Assembly (NCBI GenBank): GCA_902779265.1
Contig: CACZAY010000008.1
Span: forward strand, 27,869 to 60,736
Origin: an uncultured Bacteroidales bacterium
GTDB taxonomy: Bacteria; Bacteroidota; Bacteroidia; Bacteroidales; UBA3663
Direction of reading: 5' to 3'
Length of the DNA stretch: 32,868 nt
A program made the translations under genes and the position numbers. The notes under the pieces are model-generated. The model was given only the letters and a program-made list of their open reading frames with translations, searched no databases and was not told where the DNA came from. This document shows, one piece after another, positions 26,164 through 32,868 of this stretch (the stretch's first letter is position 1; each line of letters starts with the position of its first letter).

Positions 26164-26853
26164 ATGTTTCAGAAAACTGTACTCTGCCTTCTGGCAGGTT
26201 CCATCCTTGTGATGGGTCTCGGTTCGTGCTCGTCGATGAGCAACACCACCAAGGGAACGTTGATCGGCTCGGGCGCAGGTGCCGCTGTAGGTGCCGGCGT
26301 GGGTGCGCTGATCGGTAAGAATGCCAAGGGAACCATCATCGGTGCCGCTGTGGGTACCGCCGTAGGTGCGACCACGGGTGCCATCATCGGCAAGCAGATG
26401 GACAAGAAGGCCGCTGCGTTGAAGGCCGCTATGGCCGAGCAGGCTGCCGTCGAGACCGTCGAGGATTCTCAGGGTCTGACCGCCATCAAGGTTACGTTTG
26501 ACGCCGACATGAGCTTTGCCAAGAACTCTTCAACCCTCTCGGCCAGCGCCAAGACCGCTCTCCAGAAGTTCGCCAGCAACATGACCAGCGAGGATATGGT
26601 GAATACCGCCATCGTCGTCAAGGGTCACACCGATTCGTCTGGCGGCGACAAGATCAACCAGCCTCTGTCAGAGAAGCGTGCCGCATCGGTCGGCAGTGTC
26701 CTGAAGAGCAACGGCATCTCATCGGCCCGCATCACCGAATACGGTATGGCTTCAAGCGAGCCCAAGACCGACAATGCCGCCGATGCAGCCAACCGCCGTG
26801 TCGAGGTTTATGTCCTCGCTACCGACGCTATGGTCAAGCAGTACGCCCAGTAA
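26164..26853 (+). CDS. OmpA-family lipoprotein with glycine zipper
   Basis: An outer-membrane lipoprotein of 229 residues with a signal peptide ending in GLGSC (Cys22). Residues about 30-85 form a Gly/Ala-rich zipper of two near-repeats (GTLIGSGAGAAVGAGVGALIGKNAKGTIIGAAVG), likely membrane-associated. The OmpA-like peptidoglycan-binding domain spans about 105-225 (FAKNSSTLSASAKTALQKFA, GHTDSSGG, LSEKRAASVGSVL, DAANRRVEV). This is the YiaD-type layout that tethers the outer membrane to peptidoglycan. It has its own promoter and terminator, so it is monocistronic. Its G/C-rich optimal codons suggest high expression, and no iterated motif lies within it. Confidence 0.92.
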   Translation: MFQKTVLCLLAGSILVMGLGSCSSMSNTTKGTLIGSGAGAAVGAGVGALIGKNAKGTIIGAAVGTAVGATTGAIIGKQMDKKAAALKAAMAEQAAVETVEDSQGLTAIKVTFDADMSFAKNSSTLSASAKTALQKFASNMTSEDMVNTAIVVKGHTDSSGGDKINQPLSEKRAASVGSVLKSNGISSARITEYGMASSEPKTDNAADAANRRVEVYVLATDAMVKQYAQ

Positions 26854-26880
26854 TTGCATCGGCCAATAACCACAAGATTT

Positions 26881-26918
26881 CCTCTCTCCGGCACACGCTG
26901 GAGGGAGGCTTTTTTTTT
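26881..26918 (+). terminator. rho-independent terminator of the OmpA-like gene
   Basis: cctctctccgg and ctggagggagg form an 11-pair stem with two G-U pairs and a 6-base loop, followed at once by a run of nine T (26910-26918). Confidence 0.9.
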
Positions 26919-27114
26919 CTAGGCCAATGGCGTTGCCAAATCCGTCTCGTCGCCCGAAGGTCCTATGAAGGTTCTATGAAGCCATCAATGTGCGGATTTT
27001 GGGGCATTAGACAAGAAGTCAAGAAAAATGGAACATATTTGCCAATAGTTCATAAAATGGGCCGAAAACTGTAAATAATTGGCATAATTAGAGGTCGTTT
27101 CCAAAGAAATTGTT

Positions 27115-27122
27115 TATCTTTG
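27115..27122 (+). promoter_or_regulatory. -7 box upstream of the truncated fic gene
   Basis: TATCTTTG, an exact -7 consensus, about 22 bases before the ATG at 27145. No clear -33 box is visible at the right distance. Confidence 0.5.
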
Positions 27123-27144
27123 TAGCCCGAAATGTCTAATCCGT

Positions 27145-27624
27145 ATGAAGGAAGGAAACTTGAATTTCGACGAGTATATCCGCCAAGGAGAACCCTCACA
27201 GAGGGAAAAGGCTGGATATTGGCAGACGGCTATAGGACTTCAGGCTGTAGATGGCTTGAAGGTATCGAGCTATCTGCAAAATACGGCGTGTCGGCATGGA
27301 GATATTACGATAGATGAGGCGCGTGAACTCGTTAATCAATACTATATTACGAAGACGGCGCACGATGCTAATGATGATGACAAAGAAGAGGCAGACCGTG
27401 TTTCATCGAACATAGTGAAAGTATTGTCAAGCCAGACCTTCGATTTCAGCGCAGGTGGCTATCAGTCAGTTCATCGTCGTGTATTTGAGGGTGTGATGAA
27501 ACATGCTGGGGAATTCCGTAAATACGACATTACAAAAAAGGAGTGGGAATCTTACCGCCTAAAATATATTGCTATTCACAACAACTCTAATATCTGCAAA
27601 CATCTGCAAACAAGTGAAAAATAG
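27145..27624 (+). pseudogene. Fic family protein, truncated before its active site
   Basis: A 159-residue frame. Residues about 1-70 resemble the N-terminal helical, antitoxin-like part of Bacteroidota Fic proteins (GYWQTAIGLQAVDGLK, then DITIDEARELVNQYY). Residues about 95-134 match the start of the Fic fold (FDFSAGGYQSVHRRVFEGVM, then KHAGEFRKYDITKKEW). Homology stops at Trp134 (27546) and an unrelated 25-residue tail follows. The catalytic HxFx(D/E)GNGRT loop, which transfers AMP to target proteins, is absent, so AMPylation activity is not expected. Relatives have a Glu-Gly motif where this reads RHGDIT, so the inhibitory helix may also be altered. The break is 195 bases from the first integrase, consistent with interruption by the mobile element. 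Confidence 0.72.
27592..27611 (+). repeat. tandem 10-base repeat at the element's left end
   Basis: atctgcaaac occurs twice with no gap, inside the foreign tail of the fic frame, about 130-150 bases upstream of int1. It is a candidate attachment or recombinase-binding site. Confidence 0.6.
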
Positions 27625-27673
27625 GCAATTTCAAAGATTTAAATAAACTTAATTGAATTGAGATTTTTTCGGG

Positions 27674-27696
27674 ATTTATGGGAACATTTATGGGAA
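27674..27696 (+). repeat. two 11-base direct repeats before the integrase
   Basis: atttatgggaa at 27674-27684 and 27686-27696, separated by one base (12-base period), immediately upstream of the int1 -7 box. The placement suits an arm-type recombinase site or an autoregulatory operator. Confidence 0.65.
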
Positions 27697-27702
27697 ATGT
27701 TT

Positions 27703-27710
27703 TATCTTTG
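27703..27710 (+). promoter_or_regulatory. -7 box of the integrase operon
   Basis: TATCTTTG, exact -7 consensus, 31 bases before the int1 ATG. In place of a -33 box there are the direct repeats at 27674-27696, so an element-encoded protein may control it. Confidence 0.6.
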
Positions 27711-27741
27711 CAACACGAAATCATAAAAACAATTGCAGAAG

Positions 27742-29073
27742 ATGAAAGTTTCCACTTATCTCAAACCCATCAAGCGGAACAAATCCAAAACCCCATCTGC
27801 CTATATCGGCTTCCGTGTCCGTGACAGGCAGGTGGACATAAAGGTTCAGTCCGATGTTGTGGTAAATCCAGACCTCTGGAACAACGAGATCTCCAGCTAT
27901 AAGCGCACCCGACTTGTTCCCAAGGAGGAACAGAAACGTATGCAGGACTTTGTGAGTGCTGTGACATCTCTTGCTATGGACTCCTTTGACGAGAAAGCCG
28001 ACAGCGCATGGCTGAAAGGGATTGTCGAAACCTGCCTCAATCATGGAGGCAAGGATGACAATAGGGAAAAGAAAAGGCTTTCCCTTGTTGAGTTGTATGA
28101 GCAGTTTCTCACAGACCATTTCACGAGCAGGGGCAGCATCGTCAATGCCAAAGCGACCTACAAGAAACTGCAAAGGTTCCAGCAATACAAACGTGAGGTG
28201 GACGGCATCACCGATTACACCCTGTATGCAGAGAGCATAACCAGCGAAGAGATAATGGAGTTCCGCTCCTACTTCATTAAGGAGCATACCCACTATAAGG
28301 AGCATCGCGACTTCTACGCTCAATTCGACATAGAGAGCCATCCACCCAAGGAACTTTCCAACACAACCATCGTCAATACAATGAACATGCTGCGCATCTT
28401 CCTAAAGTGGTGCATCAGCAAAGGCATCTCGGAGAACTATTCCTATAGGAAGATAACGTTTCCCAATGCCGTGCATGGCGACCCGTTCTTCCTTACCTTG
28501 GAGGAGCGTGACAGAATCTATGATGCAGAATTGTCCGACAATCCTCGTCTCGCCCTTGTTCGTGATGTCTTCATGTTCCAGTCTCTGACTGGATGTCGAG
28601 TGAGCGACCTTTACAGCTTCACCTACGAGAACATTTCCGACAACACGCTTTCCTATATTCCCTATAAGACCAAGGGCAAGGTGACCAAGACTCTGCATGT
28701 TCCATTGAACGGCAAGGCGCAGGCTCTTCTTGCCAAATATCACTGGGATGGGAATAGGAAGCAGCCCATCTTCCCATTCCCACCCAAGCAGTTCTACAGC
28801 AGGAGCATCCAGCCGTTGTTGAAAGCCATCGGCATCGACCGCATCGTGCATGTCTATGACACCACGACCAGTGAGACGGTAGCCAAGCATCTCTATGAGG
28901 TGGCTACCACCCATACGGCAAGGAAGACCTTCATCGCCAATCTCTATTGCAAGGTGGCAGACCCAGAGCTGATAAGTTCAATGACTGGTCACACCGACAG
29001 TAGCCGTTCCTTCCGCAGGTACAGAACCATCGATAACGATATACGCAAAAATCTAATGGACTTAATCAAATAG
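27742..29073 (+). CDS. tyrosine recombinase (integrase) 1
   Basis: A 443-residue site-specific recombinase of the Bacteroides type: an N-terminal arm-binding domain (about 1-90, FRVRDRQVDIKVQSD), a SAM-like core-binding domain (about 105-225) and a catalytic domain. Catalytic residues visible are Arg286 (TGCRVSD), His391 and Arg394 (HTARKTF), His417 (TGHTDSS) and the nucleophile Tyr427 (RRYRTID). The start at 27742 is preferred to a TTG at 27733. The second recombinase follows after 12 bases. The two are diverged paralogues and probably act together, or on different att sites. Confidence 0.93.
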   Translation: MKVSTYLKPIKRNKSKTPSAYIGFRVRDRQVDIKVQSDVVVNPDLWNNEISSYKRTRLVPKEEQKRMQDFVSAVTSLAMDSFDEKADSAWLKGIVETCLNHGGKDDNREKKRLSLVELYEQFLTDHFTSRGSIVNAKATYKKLQRFQQYKREVDGITDYTLYAESITSEEIMEFRSYFIKEHTHYKEHRDFYAQFDIESHPPKELSNTTIVNTMNMLRIFLKWCISKGISENYSYRKITFPNAVHGDPFFLTLEERDRIYDAELSDNPRLALVRDVFMFQSLTGCRVSDLYSFTYENISDNTLSYIPYKTKGKVTKTLHVPLNGKAQALLAKYHWDGNRKQPIFPFPPKQFYSRSIQPLLKAIGIDRIVHVYDTTTSETVAKHLYEVATTHTARKTFIANLYCKVADPELISSMTGHTDSSRSFRRYRTIDNDIRKNLMDLIK

Positions 29074-29085
29074 ACACATATCATC

Positions 29086-30423
29086 ATGAAAGTAACAGCA
29101 TTCATTAGACCAAACTCCATGACCGTCGGCAAGAACAATGTTTCTTCCCAGACACATGTGTATTTCCGCGTCCGTGATGTGGGCGTTGACATCAAGGCTG
29201 TAAGTGAACTCTCCATCAATCCTAACCATTGGAGTGCAGAACGGCAAGGCTACAAGCCCCGTGTGTCGCTAGTGCCTGAGAAAAAACAGAATGCCTTCGA
29301 CAAGGACGTGCAGTTCATCCTCCACCTTATCTCGGAGCAGTACTACCGTGGAGCTGATGGTAATTGGCTTAAAATATTAATACAAGAGTACCATCATCCA
29401 AACATCAACCGCTTGCAGGGCAAGACAGGCGAGGCTTATAGCGTACTCTATCAATGCCAGCAGTACCTCGCCAACCATCCGATGTCAGAATCAAGCCAGA
29501 AACGCCATACCGACAGCGTGAAAAAACTAGAACGTTACGAGAGATTCCAGCGAGAGGTTATGCACAAGCGAGGTTTTTCGCTCCGCATTGACACCATGAC
29601 CACAGAAGACCTTCATGCCTATCATGAGTTTCTGGAGAAGGAGCATGAATACGTGTATATGTTTCCTGCATTCTATCAAGATATGAAAACCAGCTCCATT
29701 CCACGTGAGCGTGCCGAGAACAGCCTAAACCGTGTGTTCAGCCGTCTCCGCACTGTGTTCAACTGGTGCATCAAAAATGGGCTGACCACCAACAACCCAT
29801 TCGCCAACTACGAACTTGGCAGACAGGTGTTCGGCGACCCGTTCTATCTCACATTGGAGGAGCGAGACAAGGTGTACGATGCAGACCTGTCCGATTATGC
29901 CCCTTCCCTCTCTGTCTATCGGGACATCTTTATCTTCCAGTGTATGATAGGTTGTCGTGTGGGTGACTTGAAGAAACTGACACGGGACAATATCGTGGAC
30001 GGAGCCATTGAATACATACCAACAAAGACGCGCCGTATCAAGCCCCGACTGGTACGTATTCCCATCGTTGAGAAAACACAGGCAATTATTGACCGCTACA
30101 GCGACCTGAAGGATTCCATCGTTCCGAAAATCAGCTATGGCTACTATAACAAGATGATCAAGCAAATCCTGAAAATAGTCGGTATCGACCGCACTGTTAT
30201 AGACCTCGACCCGAAAACTCGCGAACCACGTATGCGACCGCTCTATGAAGCAGCATCCACGCACACGGCAAGAAAGACCTTCATAGCCAACCTCTACAAG
30301 AAAGTGAAAGACCCCGAACTGGTCGCTGCCATGTCGGGACATTCTGAAGGTAGCCGTGCCTTTGCCCGTTATCGTCAGATTGACGACGAGATGAAGCGTG
30401 AGATTGTGGAACTGATAGATTAA
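29086..30423 (+). CDS. tyrosine recombinase (integrase) 2
   Basis: A 445-residue paralogue of the preceding gene with the same three-domain layout (FRVRDVGVDIKAVSE arm-binding block near 25-45). The catalytic set is complete: Arg291 (IGCRVGD), His393 and Arg396 (HTARKTF), His419 (SGHSEGS) and Tyr429 (ARYRQID). Both copies being intact suggests that both are needed. Tandem integrase pairs are known in some Bacteroides mobile elements. The next gene starts 20 bases downstream, so it is likely co-transcribed. Confidence 0.93.
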   Translation: MKVTAFIRPNSMTVGKNNVSSQTHVYFRVRDVGVDIKAVSELSINPNHWSAERQGYKPRVSLVPEKKQNAFDKDVQFILHLISEQYYRGADGNWLKILIQEYHHPNINRLQGKTGEAYSVLYQCQQYLANHPMSESSQKRHTDSVKKLERYERFQREVMHKRGFSLRIDTMTTEDLHAYHEFLEKEHEYVYMFPAFYQDMKTSSIPRERAENSLNRVFSRLRTVFNWCIKNGLTTNNPFANYELGRQVFGDPFYLTLEERDKVYDADLSDYAPSLSVYRDIFIFQCMIGCRVGDLKKLTRDNIVDGAIEYIPTKTRRIKPRLVRIPIVEKTQAIIDRYSDLKDSIVPKISYGYYNKMIKQILKIVGIDRTVIDLDPKTREPRMRPLYEAASTHTARKTFIANLYKKVKDPELVAAMSGHSEGSRAFARYRQIDDEMKREIVELID

Positions 30424-30443
30424 ACCTCTACATTATTGTATAT

Positions 30444-31457
30444 ATGGCACACAAACAAACAGACAATACACGGTTTGAACAGTTCAAGCAGGAAGTGCTT
30501 GCATGGAAGGAAGAACATCGGGATGAGTATAACCGCTTTTCCCGAATGATGGCAGAAAGTGACGGCATGGAGTTCGTCATGCTCTACAGGTTCTGTTCTC
30601 AATTTCTCCCTACTTATGCGAAGGAATGGAAGAACCAATGGAACGGTGATGGAACAATGGACTTTGTCAAGTTCGACAACAAGGTTCAGACATCTAAACT
30701 TGCCAAGCTATGGGTAGATAGGTTTCACTATCACAAGGAGGATATGACAGCCAACCTTGTGCTCAGTTGGATGCTCTTCGGCAGGAGCTATGAAACGATG
30801 GTCACGCTTCTTGAAGTATATGCAAACGACGAGAAGAATGGACGAATCATACGAACTATCTGTGCCAAGACTATCAAATACATCATATCCTCCAGTATCA
30901 AGTCGGGCTACCGCACACAAGATCAATGGGACGAGTTTCTGTCAGAGTCGCAAATGCTGAAAGACAAGGATGCTACAGGTTGGGCGATGAAGGGCATAAC
31001 CAAGAATGTAGAGGCAGAAGCCGTAAATCAAGAAGAGTCTGAGGAACTGCTCAATGTTTCAGAAGAGACTCCGTCATCAGCGGAAGAGCAGCCCCAAGAA
31101 ACTCCTCCGCTATTGTCAGACTTTCTTTTCTGTGACAACAAGGAGCATGTCCTGCAAGTCATCCACGACTATTTCCTTGTCAAGAGTCTTGCAAAGAACA
31201 TGGCGTACGTCAACATTGCCATGCTGAAGATGGGCATTCTCCGTGAATACCACGATGAAAAGACATTCTATCAGGCTTTGGTGAACCAATACCCCGACAT
31301 CACATTCAAGGCTCTTCGTTCCTACCGTGATGCCAGACAGAAGCTGATGGATGCAGCTGGTGTCCGCTTCATATATGAAATCGGCAGCGATGCTGCTGAG
31401 GTTGAGTATGTCAGAAACATGATAGAACAGGCCAGTAGTTCCGAAAAACACAATTGA
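30444..31457 (+). CDS. unknown element protein downstream of the integrases
   Basis: A 337-residue soluble protein I cannot assign. The N-terminal two-thirds (about 1-180) is helical and charged, starting MAHKQTDNTRFEQFKQEVLA, with no membrane segment. An acidic Glu/Ser/Pro-rich linker (about 185-225) follows. A compact C-terminal domain (about 228-330, with VKSLAKNMAYVNIAMLKMGI) ends it. Similar reading frames occur next to Bacteroides integrases and may be a DUF6043-type family, but I cannot confirm that. Co-transcription with the recombinases suggests an accessory role in excision or integration, or element maintenance. No catalytic motif is evident. Confidence 0.75.
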   Translation: MAHKQTDNTRFEQFKQEVLAWKEEHRDEYNRFSRMMAESDGMEFVMLYRFCSQFLPTYAKEWKNQWNGDGTMDFVKFDNKVQTSKLAKLWVDRFHYHKEDMTANLVLSWMLFGRSYETMVTLLEVYANDEKNGRIIRTICAKTIKYIISSSIKSGYRTQDQWDEFLSESQMLKDKDATGWAMKGITKNVEAEAVNQEESEELLNVSEETPSSAEEQPQETPPLLSDFLFCDNKEHVLQVIHDYFLVKSLAKNMAYVNIAMLKMGILREYHDEKTFYQALVNQYPDITFKALRSYRDARQKLMDAAGVRFIYEIGSDAAEVEYVRNMIEQASSSEKHN

Positions 31458-31567
31458 GCCATAGACATTCGGACAGAAATCAAGCCTTCTTCATTGCCAT
31501 CGGATTGCCCTTTTTGCTACGGCAAATAGTGCAATCCGTTTTATTTCAGAGACTTTTGAAATCGTTA

Positions 31568-31575
31568 TACCTTTG
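31568..31575 (+). promoter_or_regulatory. -7 box upstream of the excisionase-like gene
   Basis: TACCTTTG, an exact -7 consensus, in the 229-base gap 31458-31686. No good -33 box is visible. Its last base is the first base of the hairpin at 31575-31612. Confidence 0.5.
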
Positions 31576-31619
31576 CACCGTCCAATCCGACACCCTGCGG
31601 AAAGGACGGTGCTTCTTTT
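31575..31619 (+). terminator. terminator or attenuator hairpin in the element
   Basis: gcaccgtcc (31575-31583) pairs perfectly with ggacggtgc (31604-31612). An inner tccg/cgga stem lies across a symmetric aa/aa bulge, and a T-rich run (31613-31619) follows. It could end the integrase transcript or attenuate one starting at the overlapping -7 box. Confidence 0.65.
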
Positions 31620-31686
31620 TGGTGCTGTCGGGAGAAGTCACCCAGGGTACAAGTGACGGCTATGTTCAATTTAACATAGATTCGAA

Positions 31687-31965
31687 ATGGATTTACAAAG
31701 TATCGTAGAAGCAGGTGGACACGTTAAGTTGGAAGTGTCACCATGTGACCTCATGCATTTTGCGGAGGTTCTTATAGAGAAGGCACAAGCCATCAAGGAA
31801 AAGGAAATGAACAGCCACTTGGATGAGGACGAACAGTTCCTCTCCTCCGAAGAGGTATGTCAGATGTACGAGCGTGCGGAGGATGAAAGCGTAACTGGCT
31901 ACTGCCGAAGGAAACGTAATGAGGATTCCCGTATTGACAAACAACCTAAATCTTATGGCGTATGA
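31687..31965 (+). CDS. small helix-turn-helix/excisionase-like protein
   Basis: A 92-residue frame. The first half (VSPCDLMHFAEVLIEKAQAI) resembles the N-terminus of Bacteroides element helix-turn-helix proteins, and FLSSEEVCQMYERAEDESVT is the usual first helix of an AlpA/Xis-type DNA-binding domain. The expected recognition segment after it (LWRW...G with a basic wing) is replaced by GYCRRKRNEDSRIDKQPKSY and the protein ends early, so the domain may be degenerate or an unusual variant. The stop overlaps the next start (ATGA), which argues that this frame is translated. It may act as a directionality factor or as a repressor. Confidence 0.6.
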   Translation: MDLQSIVEAGGHVKLEVSPCDLMHFAEVLIEKAQAIKEKEMNSHLDEDEQFLSSEEVCQMYERAEDESVTGYCRRKRNEDSRIDKQPKSYGV

Positions 31966-32868
31966 CAGAGACCGCACTCAATATCGTCAATATGGTTCGG
32001 GCACAGGCAAGCCATGTGCCTGAATCAGGACTGCCATTGGATGCTTTTCCAGCCAAGGTGCAGGAAATCATTCTCGACCTTGCCAGTGAGGAAAGTTTCT
32101 CAGTGGAATATGCTGCCATTGCCCTGTTATCCGCTGTAGCAACCGCCATTGGCAACTCACATCACATCCGCATCAAGGGCGCATGGACAAGCAGCCCATG
32201 CCTGTACATCATCCTTGTTGGTCATCCTGGGCAAGGCAAGACACCTCCATTGGACTTTGCCTACAAGCCCATTCTGGATTATGACTATTATCTGTTCTGC
32301 AAGTTCAAGGAAGATTATGAGCGTTACACGGCACGGCAGTCAGAGAAAGGCAAGGATGACCTACCCGATGCAGCAGAAAAGCCAGTCCTTATACAGACCA
32401 TTTTGTCTGACTTCACCCCAGAGGCGATGATGAAGCTGCACAATGACAACCAGCGAGGCATCGTCATCCTCGTTGATGAGATCATGGGCATGTTCAACTC
32501 TATCAACCGCTACAGTGACAATCCGCTCATCACCCAGTTGCTCACCGCCTACAGCGGAAAGCAACTAAAGGTGAGCCGATGCAACAATCCTATCCCAGCC
32601 ATCATCCGCAATCCTTGCATCAGCATCATTGGCACGACGCAGACACAAAGGATTGTCGAGTTCTTCACTAAAGAGAACGTGTCCAGTGGACTGGTTGACC
32701 GTTTTCTGTTCGTATTTCCCAAGGAGCAGCGTCCACCAATATGGGTATCTGAGAATAATAACATCGGAATGCCGACAATGGCAAAAACATCTACTGCCTT
32801 GCGTTGGAAGGAAATCATTGACAAACTGCTCTTGTTGGAATGTCCGATGACAGAAGACGGAAAATCGT
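31962..32868 (+). CDS. DUF3987 P-loop protein, 3' end outside the window
   Basis: The frame stays open for 302 codons to the window edge, from an ATG overlapping the previous stop. Walker A is GHPGQGKT (87-94), with a Pro where many P-loops have Thr/Ser next. A Walker B-like strand ending in Asp172-Glu173 follows (GIVILVDEIMGMF), then SIIGTTQTQRI and GLVDRFLFVFP. This is the DUF3987 pattern, helicase/primase-associated ATPases common in Bacteroides mobile elements and usually followed by primase and mobilisation genes. A role in element replication is inferred from this context only. Confidence 0.85.
   Translation, partial: MTETALNIVNMVRAQASHVPESGLPLDAFPAKVQEIILDLASEESFSVEYAAIALLSAVATAIGNSHHIRIKGAWTSSPCLYIILVGHPGQGKTPPLDFAYKPILDYDYYLFCKFKEDYERYTARQSEKGKDDLPDAAEKPVLIQTILSDFTPEAMMKLHNDNQRGIVILVDEIMGMFNSINRYSDNPLITQLLTAYSGKQLKVSRCNNPIPAIIRNPCISIIGTTQTQRIVEFFTKENVSSGLVDRFLFVFPKEQRPPIWVSENNNIGMPTMAKTSTALRWKEIIDKLLLLECPMTEDGKS

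Larger units (their letters stand above)
27547..32868 (+). mobile_element. left part of an integrated mobilisable or conjugative element
   Basis: From the fic break to the window edge the sequence carries two tyrosine recombinases, an unknown protein, a small excisionase-like protein and a DUF3987 P-loop protein, all on the plus strand. This order is familiar from Bacteroides integrative mobilisable elements, where primase and mobilisation genes usually follow. The iterated TTGGCCAA motif disappears and codon use is less GGCC-rich. The exact left end is inferred from the end of fic homology; the right end is outside the window. Confidence 0.75.

Noticed and set aside
27132..27317. 61-codon frame starting 13 bases before the fic ATG
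   Set aside because: It is out of frame with the recognisable Fic N-terminus, which has its own ATG at 27145.
31454..31708. 84-codon frame between the unknown protein and the excisionase-like gene
   Set aside because: It needs a TTG start, runs through the hairpin and -7 box, and overlaps the start of the next gene.
1..32868. tRNA, rRNA, tmRNA or riboswitch genes
   Set aside because: I saw no tRNA-like cloverleaf, rRNA block or recognised riboswitch motif by eye in the intergenic gaps; a covariance-model scan would settle this.

Overview
The window reads as a Bacteroidales (Bacteroidota) chromosome segment of moderate GC content, followed on the right by the start of an integrated mobile element. 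The Bacteroidales call rests on several promoters of the TTTG-N19/20-TAnnTTTG type, on lineage-typical proteins (a TGS/uridine-kinase fusion, a DUF4861 protein, GH115, GH28 and GH127 enzymes) and on Bacteroides-type integrases. The plant-polysaccharide enzymes suggest a gut or rumen fermenter, perhaps Prevotellaceae or a relative.

Layout. 1-939: the end of an unknown gene and a convergent patatin-like lipase. 1007-6964 (+): mltG, a GH115 xylan alpha-glucuronidase, a PLP aminotransferase and an FtsX/LolE-type permease. 7027-9978 (+): a GH28 pectinase lipoprotein and a DUF4861 protein, a two-gene pectin module. 10005-13109 (+): a threonylcarbamoyl-AMP synthase abutting mutS2. 13214-18474 (-): an AspT/YidE-type transporter, a LysR regulator and a 45-residue membrane peptide (probably one operon), then a GtrB-like glycosyltransferase and a TGS-domain nucleoside kinase. 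18603-22905 (-): carA and a carB whose 5' part carries an out-of-frame deletion. 23200-25647 (-): a GH127 beta-L-arabinofuranosidase. 26164-26853 (+): a glycine-zipper/OmpA lipoprotein. 27145-27624: a fic gene cut short. 27742 to the end (+): two tandem tyrosine recombinases, an unknown protein, a small excisionase-like protein and a DUF3987 P-loop protein that runs off the window.

The most striking signal is not a gene. The palindrome TTGGCCAA, usually extended to cattggccaatg, occurs at least 20 times in the first 25 kb, against roughly 0.4 expected by base composition. It sits in two codon phases and in four intergenic gaps, and is absent from the mobile element. It behaves like a highly iterated chromosomal palindrome comparable to cyanobacterial HIP1, and I know of no description of it for this group.

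Two other points deserve checking. carB appears to lack about 30 residues and to be frameshifted, either a real pseudogene or an assembly error. The fic homology stops 195 bases upstream of the first integrase, which suggests the element inserted into fic.
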